In this document: piece after piece, positions 38,537 to 47,504 of the stretch | Layout of the letters: every line of letters begins with the position of its first letter | How positions within the stretch are numbered: the stretch's first letter is position 1 | From: CBDDLJ01 sp965230635 | GTDB taxonomy: Bacteria > Pseudomonadota > Gammaproteobacteria > UBA1113 | DNA: 64,000 bases | Assembly (NCBI GenBank): GCA_965230635.1 | Contig: CBDDLJ010000016.1 | Location: 186,001-250,000, forward strand | Direction of reading: 5' to 3' | Made by a program: the position numbers and the translations under genes | The notes under the pieces: model-generated | What the model was told of the DNA's origin: nothing | The model's database searches: none | Seen by the model: only the letters and a program-made list of their open reading frames with translations

Positions 38537-39457
38537 ATGAGTCAAGAAGGCAGCAATCATCAACCTGCTAAAAATGTCGCCACCGAAGAAGCGAATAAGG
38601 CAATGGATTTTCGAAAGGAAAAAAAGTTTAAAGATTCCTGTGAGGTATTAGGTCTTGATAAGGATAAGCCTCTTGTTGCACATGATATTTCGGCTGCTGC
38701 GAAAAGTGCACTTGTTAAAGCAAGAGATACTGCTGTTGGGTCTTATGGAGCTGATATCAGAAATCCAAAGAGAAATAATTATTACAAAGAGCAGAGTAAA
38801 CAGATTGAAGATGCCGAAGCCTATTTATTGAATTGTGCAAAAAAGGAAAAAGAAGCAAAAGCTGCGGCTGCGTCATCAGAACCTGAAAAAAATCGAGATA
38901 CAAAGAACAACGAAGCTAAGGCATATTTTGCAAAGCAGCGCGAAATGGAAAAGAAAGCAAGAGAGCTTAAAGTAGCTCAATATGAAGCAGATAATCCTGA
39001 TGCAGATGCGGTACCTCATGGCCAAAATATTGCTATCTATCTTCTGATTTTGATGCTGCAAAAAGTAGAATTTAATAGAGATATGCCGCGACCAGAACCG
39101 ATAGGGCTGAATGATACTGATCGAGACATGAAAATAAAAATGAAGCAAGAAAAAGAATTTAACGAATTGCTAGATAAATATGTGAAAAATGGCGATGTGA
39201 ATCATACTCCTGATCCTAATGATCCTGAAAAATTGGGTGTAGCTGAATTCAAAAATGATGAGGCGAAAGACAGATTTATTAAAGAGCTTGAAAGCAAGGG
39301 TGTTATGAGCAGGAAAGGGCTTGTCAATGAATTAAAAGACAGAGGGTTAGACGATTTGGCTGAAAAAGAAGAGTTGAGTCTTGATGCTGATACAGCTGAA
39401 TCTGCCAGCGCAATAACCGCCCGAGTACCTGCACCAACAACGATGCCAGGAAGCTAA
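38537..39457 (+). CDS. Charged protein of unknown function
   Basis: A 306-residue hydrophilic protein rich in Lys, Glu, Asp and Ala with predicted coiled coil (about residues 90-150). Residues about 30-100 (CEVLGLDKDKPLVAHDISAA... IEDAEAYLL) vaguely follow the spacing of a J domain but lack the HPD tripeptide, so I do not call it one. The C-terminal segment EKEELSLDADTAES is acidic, followed by a Pro/Thr end. GTGAGG precedes the ATG. No homologue recognised. Confidence 0.7.
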   Translation: MSQEGSNHQPAKNVATEEANKAMDFRKEKKFKDSCEVLGLDKDKPLVAHDISAAAKSALVKARDTAVGSYGADIRNPKRNNYYKEQSKQIEDAEAYLLNCAKKEKEAKAAAASSEPEKNRDTKNNEAKAYFAKQREMEKKARELKVAQYEADNPDADAVPHGQNIAIYLLILMLQKVEFNRDMPRPEPIGLNDTDRDMKIKMKQEKEFNELLDKYVKNGDVNHTPDPNDPEKLGVAEFKNDEAKDRFIKELESKGVMSRKGLVNELKDRGLDDLAEKEELSLDADTAESASAITARVPAPTTMPGS

Positions 39458-39464
39458 CAGTTCA

Positions 39465-39511
39465 ATGATCGCAGTTTCTAATAGGGTACAAACTATTTTA
39501 GCTGCGATCAT
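39465..39511. terminator. Inverted repeat after the charged-protein gene
   Basis: Arms ATGATCGCAG (39465-39474) and CTGCGATCAT (39502-39511) match perfectly, and the interior (CTAATAG/CTATTTTAG) can extend the stem. It begins 8 bases after the upstream stop codon. There is no downstream T run, so it may be a factor-dependent terminator or RNA-stability hairpin rather than a classic terminator. Confidence 0.45.
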
Positions 39512-39525
39512 AGCAACGGTGATTT

Positions 39526-40126
39526 ATGCTACAGAAACTTTTCACAAATGTTATTAGCCTCAGCTAGCAGCGCTGTACCCATCCTATTCAATGTTTGTTA
39601 GCTTATGCGACGAATAAAAATTTTGTTGGTCGTGTTATTGCAGGTTATGGTGCCAGAGCAAATGATTTTTGTTTATTGACACATCAAGCTGCAGAGCAAT
39701 TAACACAAGTACAGCAATGGTTATAACGGTTCCCTATATTGTTGATCTATCTTAAGACTTCACCTAGAGCCTGTTTGCGAGGCTTCAAAACCTTATTTAC
39801 AATAAGTAAACGTCGCTTTTGAAACCTCGCAAGCAAACACTATACTCGCTTAGGATAGGCCAACAATATAGGGAACCGCTATAAAGAGTGGAGCATTGCT
39901 GGATATGGGGACGTGTTTTAGTTTTTTTGATGAACGTTCGCATACTACCGCAACTAGTGTAGATATTGGACAGTTCGCTGGCTATGATCGTCAATTACTC
40001 CATCACGCTATGCTGCAATTTGGCTTTTTGTCGTATGAAGCAGAATATTGGCACTTTGATTATTATGAACAAGAATTAAACGAACCAGCTGATTTTATCA
40101 TCACGCCAGAATGGCACAACCAATAG
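39526..40126 (+). pseudogene. VanX-type D-Ala-D-Ala dipeptidase, destroyed by a hairpin-repeat insertion
   Basis: Peptidase M15D family. From ATG 39526 the frame reads MLQKLFTNVISLS, hits TAG at 39565-39567, then continues YATNKNFVGRVIAGYGARAN and CLLTHQAAEQL, matching the VanX/DdpX N-terminus. After the repeat (39722-39883), LDMGTCFSFFDERSH, RQLLHHAMLQFGF and EYWHFDY match the C-terminal half. The central part with the SxHxxGxAxD zinc motif, about 60 residues, is missing at the insertion. With a stop, an insertion and a deletion it cannot make an active enzyme. Confidence 0.85.
39722..39883. repeat. MITE-like hairpin repeat, copy B (type 1), inside the dipeptidase pseudogene
   Basis: A 162-bp copy of the family at 29037 and 63288, starting TATAACGGTTCCCTATATTG and ending ACAATATAGGGAACCGCTATA. 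One end base differs between the arms. It lies exactly at the junction of the two dipeptidase fragments. Confidence 0.9.
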
Positions 40127-40195
40127 CAAGGGTATCTTATTGATTTTTCCGTGAATTATTCCATACTAACAAGATGGTATAACAATTGTTTCACT

Positions 40196-41317
40196 ATGGA
40201 TCACAAAAATAGTACACAATCTGCAACTATTCAATTCGAAAGCAACCGCTTGCTATGTCACGGATCGTGGACTAGAGAACAATTGGTTACAGTAGAAACA
40301 TCACTGCGCCAATTACAATTACCTGGGCTGTCAACATTAATCATTGATGGTCGTAACATTGTTGCACTAGATAGTGCCGGTGCTTGGTTGATATTGCGTT
40401 GGATAGAGCGTTTAAAAGGAAAAATCACTATCGAGTATCAGCAGTTTTCACCGCAGCAGCAAGAACTGTTGGATTTATTATCAGAACAAGATATATCGGC
40501 TTATCGAGAAAAAGATACGCATCTACCGCTATTAGCCATTATTGGTAAAAATACCATCAGGGGAATGCGAGGATTAACACAGTTTTTGACCTTCTTAGGT
40601 GAAACTGTGTTCCTATTTTGCCGATGGATAAAAAATCCTCAACGTATTCGTTGGAAATCGATTGCCTTTGGCATACAAGCGCATGGCTATGCGGCAATGC
40701 CAATTGTTAGCTTGTTGGCTTTTTTAATTGGGGTTGTATTAGCTTATCAATTAAGCAGTAAATTAGTCGAGTATGGCGCGTCTATTTATGTCGTGGATTT
40801 ACTCGGTTTTGCGACATTGCGTGAATTTGCTCCGTTAATAACCGCGATTATTTTAGCAGGTCGTACTGGATCAGCGTATGCGGCACAGCTGGGTACGATG
40901 GTGTTGACGAATGAAGTTGATGCGTTACGCACGTTTGGATTATCGCCGATTGAATTATTAGTATTGCCACGTATATCAGCATTGTTAATTTCGTTACCTT
41001 TATTGACTGTATTGTCCTCTGTTGCAGGTATTCTTGGGGGAATGTATATGTCTAACACCCTGTTGGATATTAGCTATGTTGAATTTCTTCGGCGTTTTAG
41101 CAAAGTCATCAGTTTAGATCCACTCTTTGTTGGTATGGTGAAAACGCCTATTTTTGCGTTATTAATTTCCACGATTGGTTGCTTTCAAGGTTTTCAAGTT
41201 AAAGGTGGGGCATCTAGCATAGGCTACAGGACCACGATCAGTGTTGTACAAGCTATCTTTTTGATCATTATTGCGGATGCAGTTTTTTCAGTATTATTTA
41301 GCTTATTGGGAATATAA
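40196..41317 (+). CDS. mlaE: MlaE-type permease with an N-terminal STAS domain
   Basis: Inner-membrane permease of the MCE-type phospholipid transporter that maintains outer-membrane lipid asymmetry. Residues 1-100 form a STAS (MlaB-like) domain (LIIDGRNIVALDSAGAWLIL), and the rest is the permease with about five helices and the conserved ETV.L and GSAYAAQLGTMVLTNEVDALR segments. In E. coli STAS is a separate protein, MlaB; fused forms are common in other bacteria. ATG 40196 is taken; a GTG at 40151 would add 15 residues. mlaF follows at once. Confidence 0.88.
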   Translation: MDHKNSTQSATIQFESNRLLCHGSWTREQLVTVETSLRQLQLPGLSTLIIDGRNIVALDSAGAWLILRWIERLKGKITIEYQQFSPQQQELLDLLSEQDISAYREKDTHLPLLAIIGKNTIRGMRGLTQFLTFLGETVFLFCRWIKNPQRIRWKSIAFGIQAHGYAAMPIVSLLAFLIGVVLAYQLSSKLVEYGASIYVVDLLGFATLREFAPLITAIILAGRTGSAYAAQLGTMVLTNEVDALRTFGLSPIELLVLPRISALLISLPLLTVLSSVAGILGGMYMSNTLLDISYVEFLRRFSKVISLDPLFVGMVKTPIFALLISTIGCFQGFQVKGGASSIGYRTTISVVQAIFLIIIADAVFSVLFSLLGI

Positions 41318-41318
41318 C

Positions 41319-42113
41319 ATGGATATGAGCAATGATACTGACATAATAATACGCATTCGTGATTTAAAAACGTCATTTGCTGAACATATTGTCCATGAGC
41401 ATTTGGATTTGGACGTTAGAAAAGGTGAAATATTGGGCATTGTCGGTGGCAGTGGCTCAGGAAAGACAACATTGATGCGTGAAATAATAATGCTACAAAA
41501 ACCCACGGCGGGGTCGATAACGGTATATGAGCAAGATGTTTTAGCAGCAAGTGAGAGGCAACAAAAACAATTATGTCAGCGCTGGGGAGTGATGTTTCAA
41601 CAAGGGGCACTGTTCACCTCATTAACTGTTTTGGAAAATGTCTGTTTTCCTTTGCAAGAATTTACCCAGCTAAGTGCTGAGTTAATAAAAGAAATTGCAC
41701 TGTTAAAATTGAAAATGGCTAATTTCCCACTCAATTCAGCCGGATTATATCCGGCTGAATTGAGTGGTGGTATGCTAAAGCGTGCTGCGTTAGCCAGAGC
41801 AATTGTGCAAGATGCAGAGTTGCTTTTTTTAGATGAACCGACATCCGGTTTGGATCCTGAAACGGCGGGTGCTTTCGATGAGTTGGTTCGTCGCTTACGT
41901 GATTCGTTAGAATTGACGATTGTCATAGTGACACATGATTTGGATACACTATGGCAAATTACTGATAGAGTGGCATTTTTGGGAGAAAAGCGCGTGTTAG
42001 CGATAGACAGTATTGAAAACTTGAGCAAGTCAGCTCACCCTTTATTGAAAGCTTACTTTCAAAGACCTCATCAGTGTAGTACAACAGTTAACCCTAATAT
42101 TGGAGAAGAATAA
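41319..42113 (+). CDS. mlaF: MlaF-type ABC transporter ATPase
   Basis: ATPase of the phospholipid transporter. Walker A GGSGSGKTT, Q-loop (VMFQQGALFTSL), signature LSGGM, Walker B ELLFLDEPTSGLDPE and the switch His in VTHDLDTL are all present. Start ATG 41319 lies 1 base after the mlaE stop; the longer in-frame extension would overlap mlaE and is rejected. The segment coding for YPAELSGG lies in an unusual perfect palindrome at 41727-41767. Confidence 0.94.
   Translation: MDMSNDTDIIIRIRDLKTSFAEHIVHEHLDLDVRKGEILGIVGGSGSGKTTLMREIIMLQKPTAGSITVYEQDVLAASERQQKQLCQRWGVMFQQGALFTSLTVLENVCFPLQEFTQLSAELIKEIALLKLKMANFPLNSAGLYPAELSGGMLKRAALARAIVQDAELLFLDEPTSGLDPETAGAFDELVRRLRDSLELTIVIVTHDLDTLWQITDRVAFLGEKRVLAIDSIENLSKSAHPLLKAYFQRPHQCSTTVNPNIGEE
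41727..41767. repeat. Perfect 19-bp inverted repeat inside mlaF
   Basis: Arms CCACTCAATTCAGCCGGAT and its exact reverse complement are separated by only TAT. It spans the codons just before and into the ABC signature. As RNA it would form a very stable 19-pair hairpin within the coding region. Confidence 0.95.
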
Positions 42114-42116
42114 AAC

Positions 42117-43043
42117 GTGGAAAAAAAAATTAATTACACGATGGTTGGATTATTTGTTATTGTTTTTACCGCATTATTTGTGTTTATGATCATTTGGTTA
42201 TCAGTAGGACTTTCTGAACATCATTATAAAAAATATTTAGTTCACATGACTGAATCTGTTTCAGGATTATCGAACAGTGCTCCGGTAAAATATAATGGTG
42301 TTGAAGTAGGCCATGTAGGAACAATCAGTTTAAGTAAAAAAGATCCTACTCAAGTTGATCTTTTATTATATATCGAAGAAGACACACCTGTTACTGTTGA
42401 GACTCGGGCAGAGTTAAATAGTCAAGGATTAACAGGTATTGGATTTATTGAGTTAACCGGAGGAAAACCGGGGGCGTTAAAATTAAAAGCAAAAAAAGGC
42501 GAAAAATATCCTGTTATTCCTACGGAACCTTCGTTATTTTTTCGTTTAGATCAAGTCATTGATCAGTTAAGTCAGAATGTTGATGCAGTTACCAATGGCT
42601 TAAAGCAAATTTTAAATAAAGAAAATGCACTTGCCTTGCATGATATTTTGGCTAATACCCGAGATATTACTGCAGAAATAAATCAACATGCAGAAAGTTT
42701 AAGTCATATTATCAAAAATACTAATATTACCATGAAAAATGCTGCTATTATGAGTGAGGAGTTTCCACAGTTAATGTCCGAATTGACACAATCTTCAAAA
42801 ACTTTTAATAGTTTAGCGAGTGAGATAAAATCCACTAGCGCTGAAGCAAAAGCAACCTTTGCTAATACATCGATTATGGTGGAGAATATTAATAATCAAT
42901 TATTACCAGACTTCATACAGGCATTGTCTACGATACAAAATCTTATGCAAAACTTAGACAGCTTCAGTGACGAATTAAAGGAGAATCCATCCGTGTTAAT
43001 TCGTGGAAGAGTATCTGCTAAGCTCGGGCCGGGGGAGAAATAG
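42117..43043 (+). CDS. mlaD: MlaD-type MCE-domain substrate-binding protein
   Basis: Periplasmic lipid-binding component anchored by an N-terminal helix (residues 8-30, MVGLFVIVFTALFVFMIIWL). One MCE domain (about 38-115) has APVKYNGVEVGHVG and ELNSQGLTGIGFIEL. A long helical C-terminal region (about 150-290) follows, longer than in E. coli MlaD (183 residues), so it may form a longer bridge. It starts with GTG, 3 bases after mlaF. Confidence 0.9.
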   Translation: MEKKINYTMVGLFVIVFTALFVFMIIWLSVGLSEHHYKKYLVHMTESVSGLSNSAPVKYNGVEVGHVGTISLSKKDPTQVDLLLYIEEDTPVTVETRAELNSQGLTGIGFIELTGGKPGALKLKAKKGEKYPVIPTEPSLFFRLDQVIDQLSQNVDAVTNGLKQILNKENALALHDILANTRDITAEINQHAESLSHIIKNTNITMKNAAIMSEEFPQLMSELTQSSKTFNSLASEIKSTSAEAKATFANTSIMVENINNQLLPDFIQALSTIQNLMQNLDSFSDELKENPSVLIRGRVSAKLGPGEK

Positions 43044-43045
43044 CA

Positions 43046-43693
43046 ATGAAAAATTCGAATAAATTATGGCAATGGTTTTTTCATGTTTTTGTCATCATGC
43101 TTGCCTGTGTTACGCTATCTGCTTGCTCTATGTTAGCACCCATTAAGGAACCAGAAAAAAATCAATTTTTCTTTGATGTATCTTCTATCCAAGTGAAGCA
43201 ATCTCAGCGTAGTGATAAAACTATTTTAGTATCAAAACCATTCAGTGCACCGGGATATGGTAGTTATCGCATGCCATATATTGAAAAACCTTTTGAAATC
43301 TCTTATTACACACGTAATCGCTGGGTTGACACACCAGCAAAAATGTTACAGCCTTTAATTGTACAAGCGTTACAAGATACTCATTATTTTCGTGCGGTGA
43401 CTGCAGCACCTTTTGTTGGTCAGGTAGATAATCGTATCGATACCAACTTAATTTATCTCCGACAAAATTTAACAAAACAACCTAGCACTATAGAATTAGC
43501 AATACAGATGCAAATAGTCAATATCAAAAACCAGAAAGTTATTGCTAGTCGGTTATTTCAAACAGAGGAAGTTGTATTAATGAATAATCCGTATAGTAGT
43601 GTTTTAGCAATTAATCAAGCGATGGAAAGATTTCTACATGCAATGACAAAATTTGTACTTTACAATACCATGCGTTCGCCTGAGCAAAGTTAA
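43046..43693 (+). CDS. ABC-type transport auxiliary lipoprotein (PqiC-like)
   Basis: A 215-residue lipoprotein with signal peptide and lipobox LSACS (about residues 23-27). The rest matches the PF03886-type auxiliary lipoprotein that accompanies MCE systems: a FFFDVSSIQVKQ start and a central RNRWVDTPAKMLQPLIVQAL segment. It probably sits on the inner face of the outer membrane and pairs with the MCE protein. It follows mlaD by 2 bases and ends the operon. Confidence 0.87.
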   Translation: MKNSNKLWQWFFHVFVIMLACVTLSACSMLAPIKEPEKNQFFFDVSSIQVKQSQRSDKTILVSKPFSAPGYGSYRMPYIEKPFEISYYTRNRWVDTPAKMLQPLIVQALQDTHYFRAVTAAPFVGQVDNRIDTNLIYLRQNLTKQPSTIELAIQMQIVNIKNQKVIASRLFQTEEVVLMNNPYSSVLAINQAMERFLHAMTKFVLYNTMRSPEQS

Positions 43694-43767
43694 ATCTTTA
43701 TTGTATATTATGATGACATAGTGTATTATCGCTCATCTATTTTAATTATCAAGATATAGGTTATTTT

Positions 43768-45087
43768 ATGACCGATCAACAACAAGCTTGGCGCCCCTGG
43801 ACTATTTGGGGATTAGCGGTTCTGTTTTTTTTCATTGGCTATGTGCCTCGAGTTATCACCGGCGTTATAACGCCATATTTAATGCAAGATTTTGCGGTGA
43901 TGGCCGGTGCGATGGGAACGTTAACATCATTCTACTTTTATCCCTATGTCCTTATGCAAATTCCTGTGGGGTTGCTGGTTGACCGTTTTGGACCAAGGTT
44001 ATTGTTGACCATCATGATTGCGTTAAGTGCTCTTTCCTGTTTATTATTTTCGCGTGCTCTTGATATTCATGTAGCGCAACTCAGCCGCTTACTCTTAGGT
44101 TTTTCAGCTGCATTTGCTTTTGTTGGCGCATTAAAACTGGCTGCGGAATGGTTTCCACCGGCGCGTATTGGCTTATTGACTGGATTAACCCAAAGTTTGG
44201 GTATGCTTGGTGCTGTATTAGGGGAGCATCCAACAGCATTAATGGTTGAATCACTCGGTTGGCGTGGAACTTTACTTGTGGTTGCTACTATCTTATTTAT
44301 TTTATCTGTACTGGTTTTTATCTTTATACGCAATAAACCAAAAAATGCTGTTCATTATCATGTTGGCCATCATTTTAAAGAAGGGGGTGGTTTTGCTCAG
44401 GAGTTTAAGCGGGTACTTTCTAATCCGCAAAGTTGGATTAATGGCTTATGTGCCGGTTTATTATTTGCGCCAACCGGTGCTTTCGCAGAACAATGGGGTA
44501 ATTATTATTTACGAATTGTTTATGGTAATGAGTCTCCTGCTTTAGCTATCGGTATGATTTTCTTAGGCTGGGGCGTTGCAGGTCCTGTTATGGGATGGCT
44601 TTCAAATAGAGTTGGTAAACGTAAACCATTTATCTACGCCTCATCTATGCTGAGTTTAATCCTGTTTTGTTTGATCCTCTACGGTAATTTGTCAATGACC
44701 GTATTAATGGTCATTATGTTTTTATTTGGAATTGCTAATACTGGTGTTGTTGTTAACTATGCATTGTCAACGGAAATTAATCCACACCGTGTAGCAGGGA
44801 CATCGTTAGCAATTGCTAATATGATGTCAATTTTAATTGGTGCGGCATTCCAGCCATTAATAGGTTATCTAATGGATATATTTGCCTTAGGTCATGTTGT
44901 CTTAGAGGGTGGCTTACCTTACAACAGTGCTGATTTACAAAAATCCATGATGATTTTGCCAATTTCGCTAGTTTTTGCATTTATCTGTACGTTCTTTATT
45001 CGTGAAACTCACTGCAAGCCATTGGAAGTACAGTTAGCATCAAATAGGGGTTCTGCTAATGATGAAGAGCGATTAGTTAGTTGTTAA
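43768..45087 (+). CDS. Major facilitator superfamily transporter
   Basis: A 439-residue inner-membrane protein with about 12 hydrophobic helices. The GLLVDRFGPRLLLT loop between helices 2 and 3 matches the MFS signature, and a second half repeats the fold (GWLSNRVGKRKPF). It resembles the Legionella-type nutrient MFS family. Substrate is unknown. Convergent with rsgA; only 7 bases separate them. Confidence 0.9.
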   Translation: MTDQQQAWRPWTIWGLAVLFFFIGYVPRVITGVITPYLMQDFAVMAGAMGTLTSFYFYPYVLMQIPVGLLVDRFGPRLLLTIMIALSALSCLLFSRALDIHVAQLSRLLLGFSAAFAFVGALKLAAEWFPPARIGLLTGLTQSLGMLGAVLGEHPTALMVESLGWRGTLLVVATILFILSVLVFIFIRNKPKNAVHYHVGHHFKEGGGFAQEFKRVLSNPQSWINGLCAGLLFAPTGAFAEQWGNYYLRIVYGNESPALAIGMIFLGWGVAGPVMGWLSNRVGKRKPFIYASSMLSLILFCLILYGNLSMTVLMVIMFLFGIANTGVVVNYALSTEINPHRVAGTSLAIANMMSILIGAAFQPLIGYLMDIFALGHVVLEGGLPYNSADLQKSMMILPISLVFAFICTFFIRETHCKPLEVQLASNRGSANDEERLVSC

Positions 45088-45094
45088 TAACAGT

Positions 45095-46077
45095 CTAAGG
45101 ATTCTCACAGATTTTTAGATAATTGTTAAAGCGTAACTGACTAATAATATGATTTTTTACGGCATTCTGTAGCGCACAGCCTGGCTCATTATGATGTTGG
45201 CAATTGCGAAATTGACATTGTTGTTGTAAGGCATGTATTTCTTTATAACCCAGTGTGATTTGTTGGCGGCTAGTATGCTGCAGTTTGAAGTTTCTTACCC
45301 CGGGAGAATCAATAAGGTAACTATCAGCGGATATTTTGTAAAGCGTGGTAGTGCTAGTTGTGTGCTTACCTAACTGTGAACGCTTAGAAAGATCACCAAT
45401 TCGAAGATCCAGATTTGGGATCAATGCATTGATGATAGATGATTTTCCAACTCCAGATTGTCCAACAATGATACTAGTTTCATCGGTTAGTTGATTTTTT
45501 AGATCATCAATAACGATGTGATTAAGTGTGCTGGTATGTAAGACTGGGTAACCAATGTGTTGATAAATATTTAGTTTTTCTATTAAAGTAGGAGATAGAA
45601 CTAAATCATCTTTGTTACATACAATGATAGCTTTAAAGTGTAAGTTTTCTGCTGCGATTAAATAGCGATCTAGCAATTCAAAACTAGGTTCTGGCTCGGT
45701 GCAATCACTATAACCATTTTAGTGATGTTAGCAGCAATGGCTTTGGTATGGCCATGTTTGTCTGTTTTGTTGAGCACAGTTTTGCGTGGTTGAATCGCGG
45801 TGATAACCCCTCTGCTATCCTTGCCAGCTCGCCATATTACGTGATCACCAGTTACCGCTGTTAAATTTTGCCGAAAGTGACAAATATAATCTTTTTTATG
45901 ATCATTGCTAACGATAGCATTTTTGCCAAAACGAACAATCAACACTCCTGATTGTTCAGCACCTAAATCATTTAATTGCTCCGAAGAGACCAGATTATAT
46001 TCAGCACGTTTTTGTCGGGCTATATGAATTTGCGCAATGCGACGAACCTGTTGTTTGCTAAGTTTGCGTTTACTCAT
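45095..46077 (-). pseudogene. rsgA: Ribosome small-subunit GTPase RsgA, split by a one-base frameshift
   Basis: RsgA is a circularly permuted GTPase that helps mature the 30S subunit. The N-terminal OB part starts at ATG 46077 (MSKRKLSKQQVRRIAQ) and stops near 45670 after VIVIAPSQNLVLNC. The GTPase part continues in another frame (LLDRYLIAAENLHFKAIIVCNKDDL, GQSGVGKSSI, and a Cys-rich FRNCQHHNEPGCAL zinc motif) to 45095. Adding one base near 45698-45701 (CC to CCC on the coding strand) would restore APEPEPSFELLDRY. All motifs are otherwise intact, so the break is recent or an assembly error. Confidence 0.85.
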
Positions 46078-46292
46078 TCTTATGTTGATAGCATGGTGAA
46101 ATTACGTGTTAGAATAGCACAAATTAGCAACAAAGGCCTGTTTAATTTCGTTATTTGATTTATGTTGTGTGAATTTCACTCTGAATAGGTGAAAATTGCA
46201 GGAATAATTTGTTTTTGTTAGTCTATAAACAAGTTTTTAATAAGAACATTTTTTGTGCATTTGGTAGGTAAGAATAGGTCATAGTGTAAGGT

Positions 46293-47462
46293 ATGGAAAT
46301 TTATTTGGTAGGTGGTGCCGTTCGCGATCAATTATTGGGGTTACCAGTAACAGAACATGATTACGTTGTGGTTGGCGCAACTCCTGAAGAATTAATTCAG
46401 CAAGGGTATCGGCAGGTTGGTAAAGACTTTCCTGTTTTTCTTCATCCAGAAACTAATGAAGAGTATGCATTAGCACGCACTGAGCGTAAGACAGGGCGTG
46501 GATACAAAGGGTTTCGTGTGTATGCAGCGCCAAATGTGAGTTTAGAACAAGATTTACAACGCCGGGATATTACTATTAATGCCATGGCACAGGATCAAGC
46601 AGGTAAGATTATTGATCCATTTGATGGCCAAAAAGATTTAACTGCCAAAAAAATTCGACATGTCTCTGAAGCATTTATTGAAGATCCAGTACGCATACTT
46701 CGTGTTGCTCGTTTTTCAGCACGTCTAGCACCATTAGGTTTTACTGTAGCCAAGCCAACGATGGATTTGATGCGATATATGGTTGATGATGGCGAAGTTG
46801 ATCATTTGGTAGCTGAAAGAGTATGGCAAGAAATGGTGAAAGCGTTACAGGCAGAAAAACCCAGTATGTTTTTCCGTGTTTTAAAAGAGTGCCATGCATT
46901 AAAGGTTATTTTACCAGAAATAGCAAGATTATTTCATATCACGAGCTATTCTAATGTTAAAAAAAATATGGCAGACGACGTATTCTCATTGATTGATAAA
47001 GACATAGGGCCAAAAATCCGTTTTGCTTTATTATTTTCTGATGTTAATAGTAAGACCGAAGCATCGGAGGAAGATATTGCTTACTTACAGCAGTTCTGCC
47101 AACGTTTGCGCGTGCCGAAACAGTGGACGTCTTTGGCAAAATGTGTAATACGCTGGCATGTAATCTTTCCTCGTGTTAAACAGTTAACAACCAAGCAATT
47201 GCTAACTTGGCTTGAGCATTTGGATTTGCTCAGAAGACCGAAGCAATTTAATCAATTTCTTCAAGCATGCCAAGTCATTGCTAGTAAAAAGTTATCGAAA
47301 GAGAAAATTAACCATTTAACTGAGTATATACAACAAGCATCAGAAATAATGAAAACAATTGATATAGCTGATATACAGAAGCAAGGATTAACAGGTTCGG
47401 ATTTTGCTGATGAATTAAGAAGGTTGCGTGAGCAAGCTTTGGAAAAATTCGGTTCTCAGTGA
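46293..47462 (+). CDS. cca: CCA-adding tRNA nucleotidyltransferase
   Basis: Adds or repairs the 3' CCA of tRNAs without a template. LVGGAVRDQLLG at residues 4-15, EHDYVVVG, the RRDITINAMA motif and EDPVRILRVARFSARL are the class II head-neck features. At 389 residues it lacks the C-terminal HD domain seen in longer E. coli-type forms. The mobile island begins just downstream. Confidence 0.94.
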   Translation: MEIYLVGGAVRDQLLGLPVTEHDYVVVGATPEELIQQGYRQVGKDFPVFLHPETNEEYALARTERKTGRGYKGFRVYAAPNVSLEQDLQRRDITINAMAQDQAGKIIDPFDGQKDLTAKKIRHVSEAFIEDPVRILRVARFSARLAPLGFTVAKPTMDLMRYMVDDGEVDHLVAERVWQEMVKALQAEKPSMFFRVLKECHALKVILPEIARLFHITSYSNVKKNMADDVFSLIDKDIGPKIRFALLFSDVNSKTEASEEDIAYLQQFCQRLRVPKQWTSLAKCVIRWHVIFPRVKQLTTKQLLTWLEHLDLLRRPKQFNQFLQACQVIASKKLSKEKINHLTEYIQQASEIMKTIDIADIQKQGLTGSDFADELRRLREQALEKFGSQ

Positions 47463-47504
47463 AAGTGAGTATCAGATCAAATCGCGCCTTTTACAGCTTA
47501 TTGA

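Noticed and set aside
38620..38840. J domain in the charged orphan protein
   Set aside because: The HPD motif is missing and similarity is only in spacing.
41597..42028. A 143-codon minus-strand frame within mlaF
   Set aside because: It is a shadow of mlaF; the shared peptide comes from the palindrome at 41727-41767.
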